Source: M3007 sp044226205
GTDB taxonomy: Bacteria; Bacteroidota; Bacteroidia; Chitinophagales; Saprospiraceae
Reading direction: 5' to 3'
Assembly (NCBI GenBank): GCA_044226205.1
Contig: JBGAHL010000012.1
Location: 1 to 64,000 of the forward strand
Length of the DNA: 64,000 bases
The notes beneath the pieces are model-generated. The model was given only the letters and a program-made list of their open reading frames with translations, was not told the DNA's origin and did not search any database. Shown piece after piece: positions 42,066-50,786 of the stretch; the stretch's first letter is position 1; each line of letters begins with the position of its first letter. The translations under genes and the position numbers were made by a program.

Positions 42066-42632
42066 ATGGCATCACTCATTGCAGAAATATCGCGTGCATT
42101 CAGCCCGGAACTCCCGAGCGATCTGGGCGACCTCGACCAGCACCTGGATTTTATTATCCCCAAAGTGCGGCAGTACGGGGAGGATTTGCGGGAGGAAAAA
42201 TTCTGGCTTGGCAAGCGCTGGAAAGAACTGCGCGACGCCGAAGGTTTCCACGAGGCCATTCTGCATATTTTCAACCCCGGCGGCGAATACCTGCTGGTGG
42301 TCGATGGCAATATCATGAAGGGTACCTGGAAAAAACTCGGCGTCTACAATACCCTCATCCTCGAAATTGCCGGCAAAAGCGAACTGTTCGACCTGCGTTT
42401 TCTCAACAACGATTTCCTCGTTTTGACCAAACACGGCGATCAGGGCAGAAAAAACCAGCGCCGCTATTTTATCATGCTCCACGAACCCGCTACCAAGGCC
42501 GGCGGCCGTGAGCTCGACTGGCGCAATGCCATGGAAAAAATGTTCAACCTCTGGCGGGAAAACAGTTTTGGACTGCTTTCCTGGATTCTCTTTATTCTCG
42601 TCCTGGGCCTGATTCTGTACTTTTCTTTCTGA
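42066..42632 (+). CDS. Tail-anchored protein of unknown function
   Basis: 188 residues. A soluble N-terminal 160 residues (HLDFIIPKVRQYGEDLREE, IFNPGGEYLLVVDGNIMKG) end in one hydrophobic helix (LLSWILFILVLGLILYF) followed by only two residues, the design of a tail-anchored membrane protein facing the cytoplasm. I do not recognise the family; the predicted strand-rich core LYNTLILEIAG-like region is compact. Followed 72 bp later by the SSS symporter gene. Confidence 0.75.
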   Translation: MASLIAEISRAFSPELPSDLGDLDQHLDFIIPKVRQYGEDLREEKFWLGKRWKELRDAEGFHEAILHIFNPGGEYLLVVDGNIMKGTWKKLGVYNTLILEIAGKSELFDLRFLNNDFLVLTKHGDQGRKNQRRYFIMLHEPATKAGGRELDWRNAMEKMFNLWRENSFGLLSWILFILVLGLILYFSF

Positions 42633-42704
42633 AAGCGGGCTTCGCCGCATCCTGACCGATCGCAAGCGGTCCTTTATCCTGTTGTCTGTCTAAAAATCTA
42701 GCGC

Positions 42705-44402
42705 ATGAAAATTCTCGACTGGGCTGTGTTGGTCGTCACGCTGGCCCTTATCATTCTGTACGGTATGTGGAAAAGCCGCCACGTCCGAGGCAGCCACAAT
42801 TACCTGACCGGTCATCGCGACCTGCCCTGGTGGACGATCGGGCTCAGCGTCATGTCCACGCAGGCCAGCGCCATCACTTTCCTCAGTACGCCCGGACAGG
42901 CCTACGCCGACGGGATGCAATTCGTACAGTTTTATTTCGGCATGCCGATCGCCATGACCATTCTGGTGCTGTTCGTCCTGCCCATCTATTATCGGCTCCG
43001 CGTCACCACGGCTTACGAATACCTCGAACAGCGATTCGATGTGCGCATGCGAACGCTGACGGCCGGCATTTTCCTGATTTTAAGGGGTGTTTCGGCCGCG
43101 ATTAGTATTTACGCGCCGAGCATCATTCTGTCGGCCGTGTTCGGCTGGAACCTGGCTTTTACCAACTTCCTGATGGCGGCTTTTGTCATCTTTTATACTA
43201 CCACGGGCGGCGCAGCTGCCGTGAGCCGTACCCAGGAATTGCAAATGGCCGTCATGATGGGCGGGTTGCTGCTGGCTTTTGTGCTGGTACTCAATCAGTT
43301 GCCCGAACACGTCGGTCTGAGCGAAGCCTGGCAGATCGCCGGGGTGACGGGCAAAACGCAGGTGGTCGACTGGAGTTTCGACTGGCATGACCGATACAAT
43401 GTCTGGTCGGGCATATTGGGCGCCACCTTTTTATTTCTCTCCTATTTCGGAACAGATCAAAGTCAGGTCGGGCGGTATTTGTCGGGGCGTTCGCTGCGCG
43501 AAAGCCGGCTGGGTCTGATGTTCAACGGCTTGGTGAAAATTCCGATGCAGTTTCTCGTGTTGTCGGTCGGGGTGATGGTGTTTGTGTTTTATCAATACAC
43601 CCGTCCGCCCCTTTATTTCAACGAAGCCAACCGCGTTAAAATAACCCAAACTGACCGCGAACCGGCCATGCAAGCCCTCGAACGCCGGGCTGACACCCTG
43701 TTTTTGCAAAAACAGGCGGCTTTGCAACGCCTGACAGATGCCTGGTCGGCCGGGCAAAACGAACAGGCCGCCGCGGCCAGTCAGGACATTCGGGATCTGG
43801 AAAAAAAGAACCTTGCCCTCCACGACGATGCCGTGCAGGTGGCGAAAGAAGCCTTGCCGCAAAGCGACCCGAAAGACCGCGACTACATTTTTATCAACTA
43901 TGTCATGAACCACATCCCGACGGGCCTGATCGGTCTGATGCTGGCCATGATCTTTTGCGCGTCGTGGGGCACAACCTCCTCCGAAATCAATGCGCTGGCC
44001 GCCGCCACGGTGTCCGATATTTACCGAAGATCGATCGTTAAAGACCGCGACGACACCCATTACATGCGGGTAGCGCGCTGGGTGACGATTTTCTGGGGCG
44101 CCCTGATCATGCTCTTCGCCACCTTCGTGCGGCTTTCCGACAACCTGATCCAGGCCGTCAACATGATCGGCTCCTTGTTCTACGGAACCCTGCTGGGCAT
44201 CTTTTTCACCGCTTTTTTTCTAAAAAAGGTGGGCGCGAAATCAGTCTTCTGGGCGGCGCTGGTTGCACAGGCGGTGGTCTTGTATTGTTTTTTCTTCGTG
44301 GACAAGAATGCCTACCTCTGGTACAACCCGCTCGGCTGCGGCCTGGTCATGGGCATCAGCCTGATTATTCAACTGATCGCAGGGCGGGAAAAACAGCAAT
44401 AA
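42705..44402 (+). CDS. Sodium:solute symporter (SSS family)
   Basis: 565 residues with about 13 membrane helices. SSS hallmarks: TIGLSVMSTQASAITFLSTPG in the second helix region, EYLEQRFDVR, and the sodium-coupled transporter segment ATFLFLSYFGTDQSQVGRYL. A cytoplasmic charged insertion (about 300-390, rich in Q, A, E and K) interrupts the helical series. Members import sugars, myo-inositol, sialic acid or amino acids with sodium; the substrate is not deducible. No catabolic gene is adjacent. Confidence 0.93.
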   Translation: MKILDWAVLVVTLALIILYGMWKSRHVRGSHNYLTGHRDLPWWTIGLSVMSTQASAITFLSTPGQAYADGMQFVQFYFGMPIAMTILVLFVLPIYYRLRVTTAYEYLEQRFDVRMRTLTAGIFLILRGVSAAISIYAPSIILSAVFGWNLAFTNFLMAAFVIFYTTTGGAAAVSRTQELQMAVMMGGLLLAFVLVLNQLPEHVGLSEAWQIAGVTGKTQVVDWSFDWHDRYNVWSGILGATFLFLSYFGTDQSQVGRYLSGRSLRESRLGLMFNGLVKIPMQFLVLSVGVMVFVFYQYTRPPLYFNEANRVKITQTDREPAMQALERRADTLFLQKQAALQRLTDAWSAGQNEQAAAASQDIRDLEKKNLALHDDAVQVAKEALPQSDPKDRDYIFINYVMNHIPTGLIGLMLAMIFCASWGTTSSEINALAAATVSDIYRRSIVKDRDDTHYMRVARWVTIFWGALIMLFATFVRLSDNLIQAVNMIGSLFYGTLLGIFFTAFFLKKVGAKSVFWAALVAQAVVLYCFFFVDKNAYLWYNPLGCGLVMGISLIIQLIAGREKQQ

Positions 44403-44626
44403 CGAATTTGGCTCATTTTGGCAAAAAACGTCAAGTGTTGGAATTTTCACTTTTACTGGCCTGGTTTTTGTCTCTTGATAAATAGCACCCGTGCCAAGGT
44501 ATTAACGGAGTATTTGCCAGTTTTTAACCAATTGTCAACTACTCCGCGGGCATCAGAAATTTAAATTGCAGCGTTATTTGATTTGAGTTTGATGCCCTGA
44601 TTATTTCACCAAAAACAATTAATCCA

Positions 44627-44695
44627 ATGCTTATCCTGACGTTTCTCTTGCTCCTGCTGCTCATTTTTGGCAATAAAATGCTTAAAGAAGCCTGA
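44627..44695 (+). CDS. Candidate 22-residue hydrophobic peptide with its own terminator
   Basis: ATG CTT ATC to TGA at 44693; reads MLILTFLLLLLLIFGNKMLK then EA. One very hydrophobic helix followed by a short basic tail. The terminator 23 bp downstream is one of the strongest in the window and has no other gene to serve, since the symporter gene ended more than 300 bp earlier. No TAnnTTTG box was found just upstream, so expression is uncertain. Peptides of this shape can be accessory subunits of transporters or type I toxins; neither can be claimed. Confidence 0.4.
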   Translation: MLILTFLLLLLLIFGNKMLKEA

Positions 44696-44718
44696 TTCGC
44701 AGACCTTGTTTCAAACCA

Positions 44719-44761
44719 AACAGGCGTCATTCCTCACATGAGGAATGACGCCTGTTGTTTT
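44719..44761 (+). terminator. Strong rho-independent terminator
   Basis: An 18-bp perfect stem (44719-44736 with 44739-44756) with a minimal CA loop, followed by GTTTTTATTTC. It lies 316 bp after the symporter stop but only 23 bp after the 22-codon ORF. Confidence 0.85.
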
Positions 44762-44936
44762 TATTTCTGTGCGGAATCGCGGGGCAAAAAAAATTGCCGC
44801 CGGAATGCTTTCGCCTCCGACGGCATAAACCCCAAAAAACCAAATGAAAACTTTTATTAGAACGCAGGATGCGCCCAATAGGTTGCTATCCTGATGTCAC
44901 GATTTTGTCATCCATTAATTTTTGGCGACTATACAT

Positions 44937-45007
44937 TTTCACCGCCAAGACGCCGAGGCGCAAAGAAATTCGCAAACCCTTTGCGGCTCAGCGCCTTGGC
45001 GGTGAAA
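44937..45007. repeat. REP-like hairpin downstream of the T9SS-cargo hydrolase
   Basis: Arms TTTCACCGCCAAGACGCCGA and its near-complement ending TTGGCGGTGAAA fold around GCAAAGAAATTCGCAAACCC. A related element with the same GAGGCGCAAAGAAATTCGC centre lies at 54478-54541. The rest of 44762-44936 shows no gene. Confidence 0.75.
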
Positions 45008-45017
45008 TCTCGCGTAC

Positions 45018-46187
45018 CTAATTTTTAATAAACCCTGCGCTGCTTACCCCCTTTTCCGTCAGCATTTGAAGGCGGTAAAAACCGTTGGGCAAAGCCGAGA
45101 CATCCAGCAGCCACCCTTCCGTCGAAGTTTGAAAAGTCAGCGGATACGTGCGGCCGGCTGAATCGATCGCCGTGAATTCGGGGCGGGCGTCGTCGATCCG
45201 TTCGTTCGTTTGAACCAACAGCTCGCGCCGGACAGGATTCGGAGAGAGCCGCAAGGCCGTCGGAGCGGCGGGCGATTGTGTCGACGTAGCGGACGCGCAT
45301 TCCTGCGTAACAACTACCCCGCCTACCGTGCCAAGCGCGTTTTGAAAAACAGCCCATTGCCCCGGCTCGTCGTACAGGTAAAAACGCAGCCAGGGAATGA
45401 GCAGGGCGAATACTTTTTCATGCTGTTGTTCCCGACTGATACCCGGCGTGCAGCCGGTCGTGGCCTCTCCGAAATTGCAATTGAAGTTGTAATCAGCGAA
45501 GTAACAATGGTTTCCGCCCGTGATGTCAACCTGTGTTTTACAAACGGAATCGAGCGCGGCAAACATCGGGCCGGCGTGGCTGGCCGTGGGGGTGATGCAA
45601 TCCTGCGAGCCTGTGAAAATCAGCACGGGTTTTTCAATTTGCGCGCAGGCGCTGGCGGCGCTTGGCGTGGTTTCGGCCGGCGCAAAAACGGCCGTGGCCG
45701 TGATGCCGTCGTAAAGCGGCGTAGCCAGCAAAGCCGCCCCGCCGCCCATCGAATGCCCCATGAGCGCCGTGCGGGCTGCAATATGTCCCTGCCAGAAGCT
45801 GCCGGAGGTAGCGCCTTCCTGCTGCATGACAGCCGCCAGAAAAGCGAGGTCTCGCGAAAAATTGTCGTGACTGGGCGCGAATCCGCTCTCCGTCGAGGGC
45901 AGACAGACAACAAACCCCTGCGGCGCCAGCGCTTGCGCTACATTGAGGTAGGCATTCGTACTCATCACGAAACCGTGGCCGAATACGACCACGGGGAATG
46001 CCCCTGCTGCCAGAGCCTGATCGTCGCCCGCAGTAGCGGCAGGGTAATATATTTCAGCTGCAACTGCGCGGTTGTTGCGTGCCGGGTCGTTGAATACCCG
46101 AGTGGTATGACCAAGGGCGTACTGGCCCCAAAGCGTACTGCTACTGCCGAGCAGCAGCATGGACAGAAAAAGTTGGAATCGTTTCAT
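45018..46187 (-). CDS. Secreted alpha/beta hydrolase with T9SS sorting domain
   Basis: 389 residues. Signal peptide ending STLWGQ. The hydrolase core resembles chlorophyllase/PETase-type dienelactone hydrolases: VVVFGHGFVMS (oxyanion), nucleophile Ser146 (LMGHSMGGG), GSQDCITP (Asp side) and GGNHCYFADY (His side). The last 75 residues (LRLSPNPVRRELLVQTNE to LPNGFYRLQMLTEKG...FIKN) are a type A T9SS C-terminal sorting domain, so it is secreted through the type IX system and attached to the surface. Probably an extracellular esterase; substrate unknown. Nine conserved-looking cysteines suggest disulfides. Confidence 0.93.
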   Translation of the reverse strand: MKRFQLFLSMLLLGSSSTLWGQYALGHTTRVFNDPARNNRAVAAEIYYPAATAGDDQALAAGAFPVVVFGHGFVMSTNAYLNVAQALAPQGFVVCLPSTESGFAPSHDNFSRDLAFLAAVMQQEGATSGSFWQGHIAARTALMGHSMGGGAALLATPLYDGITATAVFAPAETTPSAASACAQIEKPVLIFTGSQDCITPTASHAGPMFAALDSVCKTQVDITGGNHCYFADYNFNCNFGEATTGCTPGISREQQHEKVFALLIPWLRFYLYDEPGQWAVFQNALGTVGGVVVTQECASATSTQSPAAPTALRLSPNPVRRELLVQTNERIDDARPEFTAIDSAGRTYPLTFQTSTEGWLLDVSALPNGFYRLQMLTEKGVSSAGFIKN

Positions 46188-46247
46188 GTAACAAAGCTGG
46201 TTTTCCTCACAACAAGCCGCTTTCCGGCTGGTTCACGGATTGCAAAC

Positions 46248-46913
46248 TCAGACGGCCCCCTGCCCGGCCAAAATCCGGCCCAGCGCTTGCGCGTCTTCTG
46301 CCAGCCAGTCGGCCCCGTGCGAGCGCAATTTGTCGCCGTGGCCATCGAACACGTGGGCTGCCCCCAAAAAACCGACGACGCGCAGCCCGGCGCTTTTGGC
46401 CGCCGCGACGCCCGTCGGGCTGTCTTCCACCACGATCACGTCGTGGGGTTGAAGGCGCAGGGTGTCGAGGGCAAACTGGTACACATCGGGATGAGGCTTG
46501 GGGCGTTCTACGTGTTCGGCTGAAAAAATATGCCCGTCGAGCGCGTGGCGAAGCCGCACGCGGCGCAAACTGCGCTCGACATGCCTGACACTGCCGTTGG
46601 ACACCATGCTTTTCGGAACACGCAAGTTGCGGAACAGACTGCTCATGCCGGGAATGGCGCGCAGTTCACGCTGGAAAGCCTGCATGTGTTCTTCACGCAG
46701 GCGTTGCAAAAAATCGGAAGGGAACTCGATGGCATGTTCGCGACTCAGGATGCTTACAATATCGCGTTCGAGCAGGCCCGGAAACCGCTGACTGTATTCC
46801 CGTTCATCAAGATGAATGCCAAGTGACGCCAAATGGCGCAACATTAGCCGTACGGCAATGATCTCGGAGTCGACGATCGTGCCGTCGTTGTCAAAAAGTA
46901 CGTGACGAAGCAT
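46248..46913 (-). CDS. HAD-superfamily phosphatase (beta-phosphoglucomutase-like)
   Basis: 221 residues. Motif I FDNDGTIVDSE (Asp8 nucleophile, Asp10 acid/base), motif II MVSNGS, motif III KPHPDVY and motif IV VVEDSPTGV. The helical cap type is that of beta-phosphoglucomutase and phosphoglycolate-like phosphatases. Substrate unknown. It lies 60 bp before the hydrolase gene and 28 bp behind the next gene upstream on the same strand. Confidence 0.92.
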   Translation of the reverse strand: MLRHVLFDNDGTIVDSEIIAVRLMLRHLASLGIHLDEREYSQRFPGLLERDIVSILSREHAIEFPSDFLQRLREEHMQAFQRELRAIPGMSSLFRNLRVPKSMVSNGSVRHVERSLRRVRLRHALDGHIFSAEHVERPKPHPDVYQFALDTLRLQPHDVIVVEDSPTGVAAAKSAGLRVVGFLGAAHVFDGHGDKLRSHGADWLAEDAQALGRILAGQGAV

Positions 46914-46941
46914 AATGAATCACCAAACAAGCCGGACGGGC

Positions 46942-48051
46942 TTACTGTTTGGCAAAAGGTTTGACCAGCACTTCGCGACCGATGGTAAGCCGCAGCAGGC
47001 AGGTGCCGGAGGGCAGGTCGCGTACGTCCAGTTCAAAATCGGTGGTTTCGCTGGTCCATTCGCCGGTTTTGGCCAGGCGGCCGGCTGCATCGAACACTTC
47101 CCAGCGAACAGGCTCGGCAGGCACCTCTTTCAGGCGCACCTGCATTTTGTCCAGCGCGGGCGAAGGGAACAATTGCAGTTGATCTTCTTTCGGGAAGTTG
47201 ACGCTGCGGACGGGGCTGTATGTGAATTTGCCATCGTAGTCCGTCTGTTTGATGCGGTAATAATTGCGTCCCGGGGCCGGGTTATTGTCCTGGAAAAAAT
47301 AGTCGCGCCATTCCGTGCTGGTACCTGCGCCTTCCACCCTGCCAATGGGGGCGAAGCTGCTGAGGTCGGTCGCGCGTTCGAGGGTGAAAAAGTCGTTGTT
47401 GAGTTCGCTGGCCGTGGCCCAGTGCAGATCGACGCTGCGGTCGGCGCCGGCTTTTACATCAAACATCGCCAGTTCGATAGGCAGCGAACATCCTGCGCCA
47501 TTGCCCTGAATGATGATGTCGTCGACCCGAAACGAAGAGCCCGGGTTGAAACTGGTTTTGCGGAAGCGGAAGGCGTTGCAATTGCCCGGCAGGCCAGTGA
47601 GCGTACGCTGGTACCAGCCAATGGTGCCGGCGCCCGTCGGCAAGGTAAAAGTGCCGGCCGAGGTCCAGCTGCCGCCGCCGTCGAGGCTGTATTCTGCTGC
47701 AAAGCCGGAGCCGTTTTCGTTGTTGCGCGATTTGCGGATGCCGAAGGTGAGCGTCATCGAAACGCAGGCCTGGTTGGGCGTGAGGCCCGTGATAACCAGG
47801 TCTTCGAACTGGGCGTTCAGCAACACATTGGCGCTGCCCGACGCGCCGGGATAGCCAGTCGAAGCCGCGCTGTTGCGCACGTCGCCGGAGCCGGAATAGG
47901 TCAGCAGATCGATATCGAAAGCGTTGGCGGCTTCGTGTACGGGTATGTTCACGATTCCCGACACATCGCCTATTGTTTCGGTGTACGAAGACTGGGCAAG
48001 GCCGAATTGATGCAGCACGGCAAGCGACAAGGTGGTCAAAATAATACGCAT
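46942..48051 (-). CDS. Secreted protein with T9SS type A sorting domain
   Basis: 369 residues from the ATG at 48051; signal peptide ending LHQFGLAQ. The first 200 residues are a beta-sandwich-like region of the kind found in fibronectin/concanavalin-like surface proteins (LTFGIRKSRNNENGSGFAAE). Then comes the linker LPIELAMFDVKAGADRSVDL and a domain with the standard LHWATASELNNDFFTLERA motif, typical of T9SS-exported proteins, ending in a C-terminal sorting domain (LQLFPSPALDKMQVRL onwards). No enzymatic motif. It probably serves as a surface or matrix protein. Confidence 0.88.
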   Translation of the reverse strand: MRIILTTLSLAVLHQFGLAQSSYTETIGDVSGIVNIPVHEAANAFDIDLLTYSGSGDVRNSAASTGYPGASGSANVLLNAQFEDLVITGLTPNQACVSMTLTFGIRKSRNNENGSGFAAEYSLDGGGSWTSAGTFTLPTGAGTIGWYQRTLTGLPGNCNAFRFRKTSFNPGSSFRVDDIIIQGNGAGCSLPIELAMFDVKAGADRSVDLHWATASELNNDFFTLERATDLSSFAPIGRVEGAGTSTEWRDYFFQDNNPAPGRNYYRIKQTDYDGKFTYSPVRSVNFPKEDQLQLFPSPALDKMQVRLKEVPAEPVRWEVFDAAGRLAKTGEWTSETTDFELDVRDLPSGTCLLRLTIGREVLVKPFAKQ

Positions 48052-48199
48052 AGGGCGGGCAAATTGATACGGTTCGATAACCGAAAAGCCGGTCGGTAAA
48101 TCCTCCCGGCAGTCCTTGATTTTTTCAGCAAAATAAAGATTGGGATATGGAGCCGAAAACAAAAGTAATCGGCTTTCCGCATTTCAGCGCGCTCTTATT

Positions 48200-49426
48200 T
48201 TAACTCCCCTGAATTTGTCCGCTGACTTCCCCGAATCCGACGCGCCGACCGTCTTTGGTCGCCCAGCCCCGAATGACGACCGAATCGCCGTCGAGCAGGA
48301 AGGTGCGGGTGCTGCCATCGGCCATCGACAGGGGCTTTTGCCCGCCCCACGACAGTTCGAGCAGGGAGCCGTAGCTGCCGGCTTCGGGGCCGCTGATCGT
48401 TCCCGAAGCCATCAGGTCGCCGACCTGCACGTTGCAGCCGTTGACGGTGTGGTGGGCCAGTTGCTGGGCCATGCTCCAGTACAGGTATTTGAAATTGGAG
48501 CGGCTTACCACGGTTTCGGGGCCTTTTTCGGGTCGAATGGCCACTTCAAGTTCGATGTCGTAGTTCTGCGCGCCCTTCGTGCCGAGGTATTCGAGGGGGG
48601 CGGGAGTTTGTTTCGGGCCTTTCACGCGGTAGGGTTTGAGCGCTTCGAGCGGCACGATCCAGGGCGATACGGAGGAGCCGAAATTTTTACCCAAAAACGG
48701 CCCCAGCGGCACGTATTCCCAGCGCTGGATGTCGCGTGCGCTCCAGTCGTTGAACAGCAGCAGCCCGAAGATGTATTCATCGGCTTTGGCGGCCGGGATG
48801 GGTTCGCCGAGTGCCGATTCCTTGCCAATGACGAAAGCGACTTCCAGTTCGAAATCGAGCTGTCGGCTGGCGGAGAACACGGGGTTTTCTTCGCCTTTGG
48901 GCACGATCTGGCCCTTCGGGCGCCTGATCGGGGCGCCGCTGACGACGATCGAGGAGGCTCGTCCGTGGTAGCCCACAGGGAGCCAGCGCCAGTTGGGCAG
49001 CAGCGGGTTGTCGGGCCGGAACATTTTTCCCACGTTGGTGGCATGTTCGATGCTGCTGTAAAAATCCGTGTAATTGGGTACCCGAACGGGCATCAGCATC
49101 GTGGCGCCGAGGCGGTCGACGAGCACCCGGTCGGCTTCGGCGGGCCGTTCGGCGCGGGTGAGCCATTCCTGTACCTTGCGGCGAACGCGGCCGGTGACCG
49201 GCTTGCCCAGCGCGATGAAATCGTTGAGCGCAGGCTGTTCGAATATTTTTTTAAAAAAACGGCGTTTGCCAAACAGCCCGGCTTCCGCGGCGGCGGCCAG
49301 ATCGACGATGTGATTGCCGATGGCCATGCCGGCGCGAGGCCGGCCGTCGGCATGGCGAAACACGCCGAAAGGGAGGTTGTAAATGCTGAAATCGGAGTCT
49401 GCGGGGATGGAAAGCCAGGTGGTCAT
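48200..49426 (-). CDS. fahA: Fumarylacetoacetase
   Basis: 408 residues, full length. Last enzyme of tyrosine catabolism, hydrolysing fumarylacetoacetate to fumarate and acetoacetate. Family landmarks: VPNYTDFYSSIEHATN, GYHGRASSIVVSG, RQLDFELEVAFVIGKE (metal-binding acidic residues), LLFNDWSARDIQRWEY (catalytic region), and GTISGPEAGSYGSLLELSWGG. Homogentisate dioxygenase and maleylacetoacetate isomerase are not in the window. Divergent from the DUF1275 gene with 107 bp between them. Confidence 0.96.
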   Translation of the reverse strand: MTTWLSIPADSDFSIYNLPFGVFRHADGRPRAGMAIGNHIVDLAAAAEAGLFGKRRFFKKIFEQPALNDFIALGKPVTGRVRRKVQEWLTRAERPAEADRVLVDRLGATMLMPVRVPNYTDFYSSIEHATNVGKMFRPDNPLLPNWRWLPVGYHGRASSIVVSGAPIRRPKGQIVPKGEENPVFSASRQLDFELEVAFVIGKESALGEPIPAAKADEYIFGLLLFNDWSARDIQRWEYVPLGPFLGKNFGSSVSPWIVPLEALKPYRVKGPKQTPAPLEYLGTKGAQNYDIELEVAIRPEKGPETVVSRSNFKYLYWSMAQQLAHHTVNGCNVQVGDLMASGTISGPEAGSYGSLLELSWGGQKPLSMADGSTRTFLLDGDSVVIRGWATKDGRRVGFGEVSGQIQGS

Positions 49427-49533
49427 GGTACAGGCGCTTGAAAAGGGAAAAAATGAGGCGCCGCAAAAGTCGTAAATCTGTCCGGCTGTCGTTTATTTCG
49501 GAACAAATCCGCGCCTGATTTTTTATATCTTCC

Positions 49534-50274
49534 ATGATGGACTATCGAAAATGGCTTTTGATCCAGAAGTTGCAGGAACCGGGTACCCGCTCCAAGGCCC
49601 GGCGGCAGTCTTTTCCGGTGAAAATGATGTATTCCTTCGTGTACCCCTTCAGTTCGGGAATCGTTATTTACGCCGGTCTGATGACGTTTTCGGTCGTGGT
49701 GACCAATATTACAGGTCTGCTGCCCCAGATCGCCCAGCGTTTGTACGAAGGGCATTTCGATACGGCCGCCTCTATTTTCCTGTGGTTGTTTGCGTTTTTT
49801 CTGGGGGGATTCTTCGCGGGTTTTTGTGTGGAGCGTGAAAAATTGCGCAAGCGCCGCTACCTCCACCTTTTGCCCCTGCTCACCGTGATCGGGCTATTCG
49901 TTTTTGTGGGCGCTTCGCATCCCAAAGACGAAACCGGCGTGCTGCACCCGCTTACTTTCCCTGCCCTGATGCTTTTTGCCATCGGGATTCAAAACGCCAT
50001 GGTCAGCCTGACGACCTCATCGCTGATCAAGGCCAGTCAGATCACCGGGGTGGTCAACGAACTTGGCGTGGATATTGCCGAGATTTTTCATTCGGAAGGC
50101 GAAAAGCGTCGCCTGGTGCAGCGCGAAGCCTTGCTGCGCATCATCATCATGTGCAGTTTTTTGCTCGGCGCCCTGTTTAGCGTCGCCGTTTTTCCCCAGT
50201 TGCAAATGAAAATTTTCTTCGTGCCGGCGGGCATAATCGCCTTCGTTATTCTGCACGACCTTATTCGATTTTAA
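49534..50274 (+). CDS. YoaK/DUF1275 family membrane protein
   Basis: 246 residues with about six membrane helices. The sequence GIQNAMVSLTTSSLIKASQI, then TGVVNELGVDIAEI, matches the conserved core of DUF1275 (usually FGxQNxxxxRLxxxxxxTTxxTGxxxxLG). The family is thought to be transport-like but lacks a defined substrate. ATG ATG at 49534/49537 offers two starts. It is followed 97 bp later by a DUF3467 gene. Confidence 0.85.
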   Translation: MMDYRKWLLIQKLQEPGTRSKARRQSFPVKMMYSFVYPFSSGIVIYAGLMTFSVVVTNITGLLPQIAQRLYEGHFDTAASIFLWLFAFFLGGFFAGFCVEREKLRKRRYLHLLPLLTVIGLFVFVGASHPKDETGVLHPLTFPALMLFAIGIQNAMVSLTTSSLIKASQITGVVNELGVDIAEIFHSEGEKRRLVQREALLRIIIMCSFLLGALFSVAVFPQLQMKIFFVPAGIIAFVILHDLIRF

Positions 50275-50308
50275 ACAGCATGGCGGGTTTCCGCGTTGCT
50301 TTTTCAGA

Positions 50309-50316
50309 TAATTTTG
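50309..50316 (+). promoter_or_regulatory. -7 promoter box of the DUF3467 gene
   Basis: TAATTTTG fits TAnnTTTG and lies 55 bp before the ATG at 50372. The upstream region has only a weak TTT at the -33 position. Confidence 0.5.
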
Positions 50317-50371
50317 CCCCCCGCAAAAAAATAACTCAACCCGACAATACTCACATTTCAAGCACTACAAC

Positions 50372-50695
50372 ATGTCCGACAATAAAAACCAGCCCCAACA
50401 ACCCGCAATCAATATCGAGATTTCCGAGGAAGTCGCCGAAGGTATCTACTCCAACCTGGCCATCATTTCGCATTCCAACTCCGAGTTCGTGGTCGATTTT
50501 ATCCGAATGATGCCCAACGTGCCCAAAGCCAAGGTCAAAGCCCGCATCGTGCTGACACCCCAGCACGCCAAGCGCCTGCTGTATGCCCTGCGCGACAACG
50601 TGCAGAAATATGAAATGCAGTTTGGCAAAATAGAAGAACCCGAACAGCCCCCGTTCCCGCCGATGAACTTCAACACACCGCCGGCGCAGGCATGA
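50372..50695 (+). CDS. DUF3467 domain-containing protein
   Basis: 107 residues. The whole central region is DUF3467 (INIEISEEVAEGIYSNLAII, SHSNSEFVVDFIRMMPNVPKA, ARIVLTPQHAKRLLYALRDN), a small conserved bacterial family of unknown function widespread in Bacteroidota. A proline-rich C-terminal tail follows. No membrane helix or metal motif. It is convergent with the Gfo/Idh gene, with a heptamer hairpin in between. Confidence 0.93.
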   Translation: MSDNKNQPQQPAINIEISEEVAEGIYSNLAIISHSNSEFVVDFIRMMPNVPKAKVKARIVLTPQHAKRLLYALRDNVQKYEMQFGKIEEPEQPPFPPMNFNTPPAQA

Positions 50696-50702
50696 TTTTT
50701 TT

Positions 50703-50786
50703 TGTGGTTGATGAGGGTTGATAAGGTTTATACGGTTGATTTTTATAAACCCTATAAACCTTATCAACCCTCATCAACCCCTCTCA
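50703..50786. repeat. Heptamer-rich inverted repeat between DUF3467 and Gfo/Idh genes
   Basis: Left arm GGTTGATGAGGG then TTGATAAGGTTTATACGG; right arm ATAAACC, TATAAACC, TTATCAACC and CTCATCAACC. Near-perfect mirror symmetry over about 35 bp each side. Between two convergent genes it is well placed to be a bidirectional terminator. Same grammar as 5574-5651 and 12593-12717. Confidence 0.75.

Noticed and set aside
44627..44695. KdpF-like potassium ATPase subunit
   Set aside because: Size and hydrophobicity fit, but no kdpABC genes are present.
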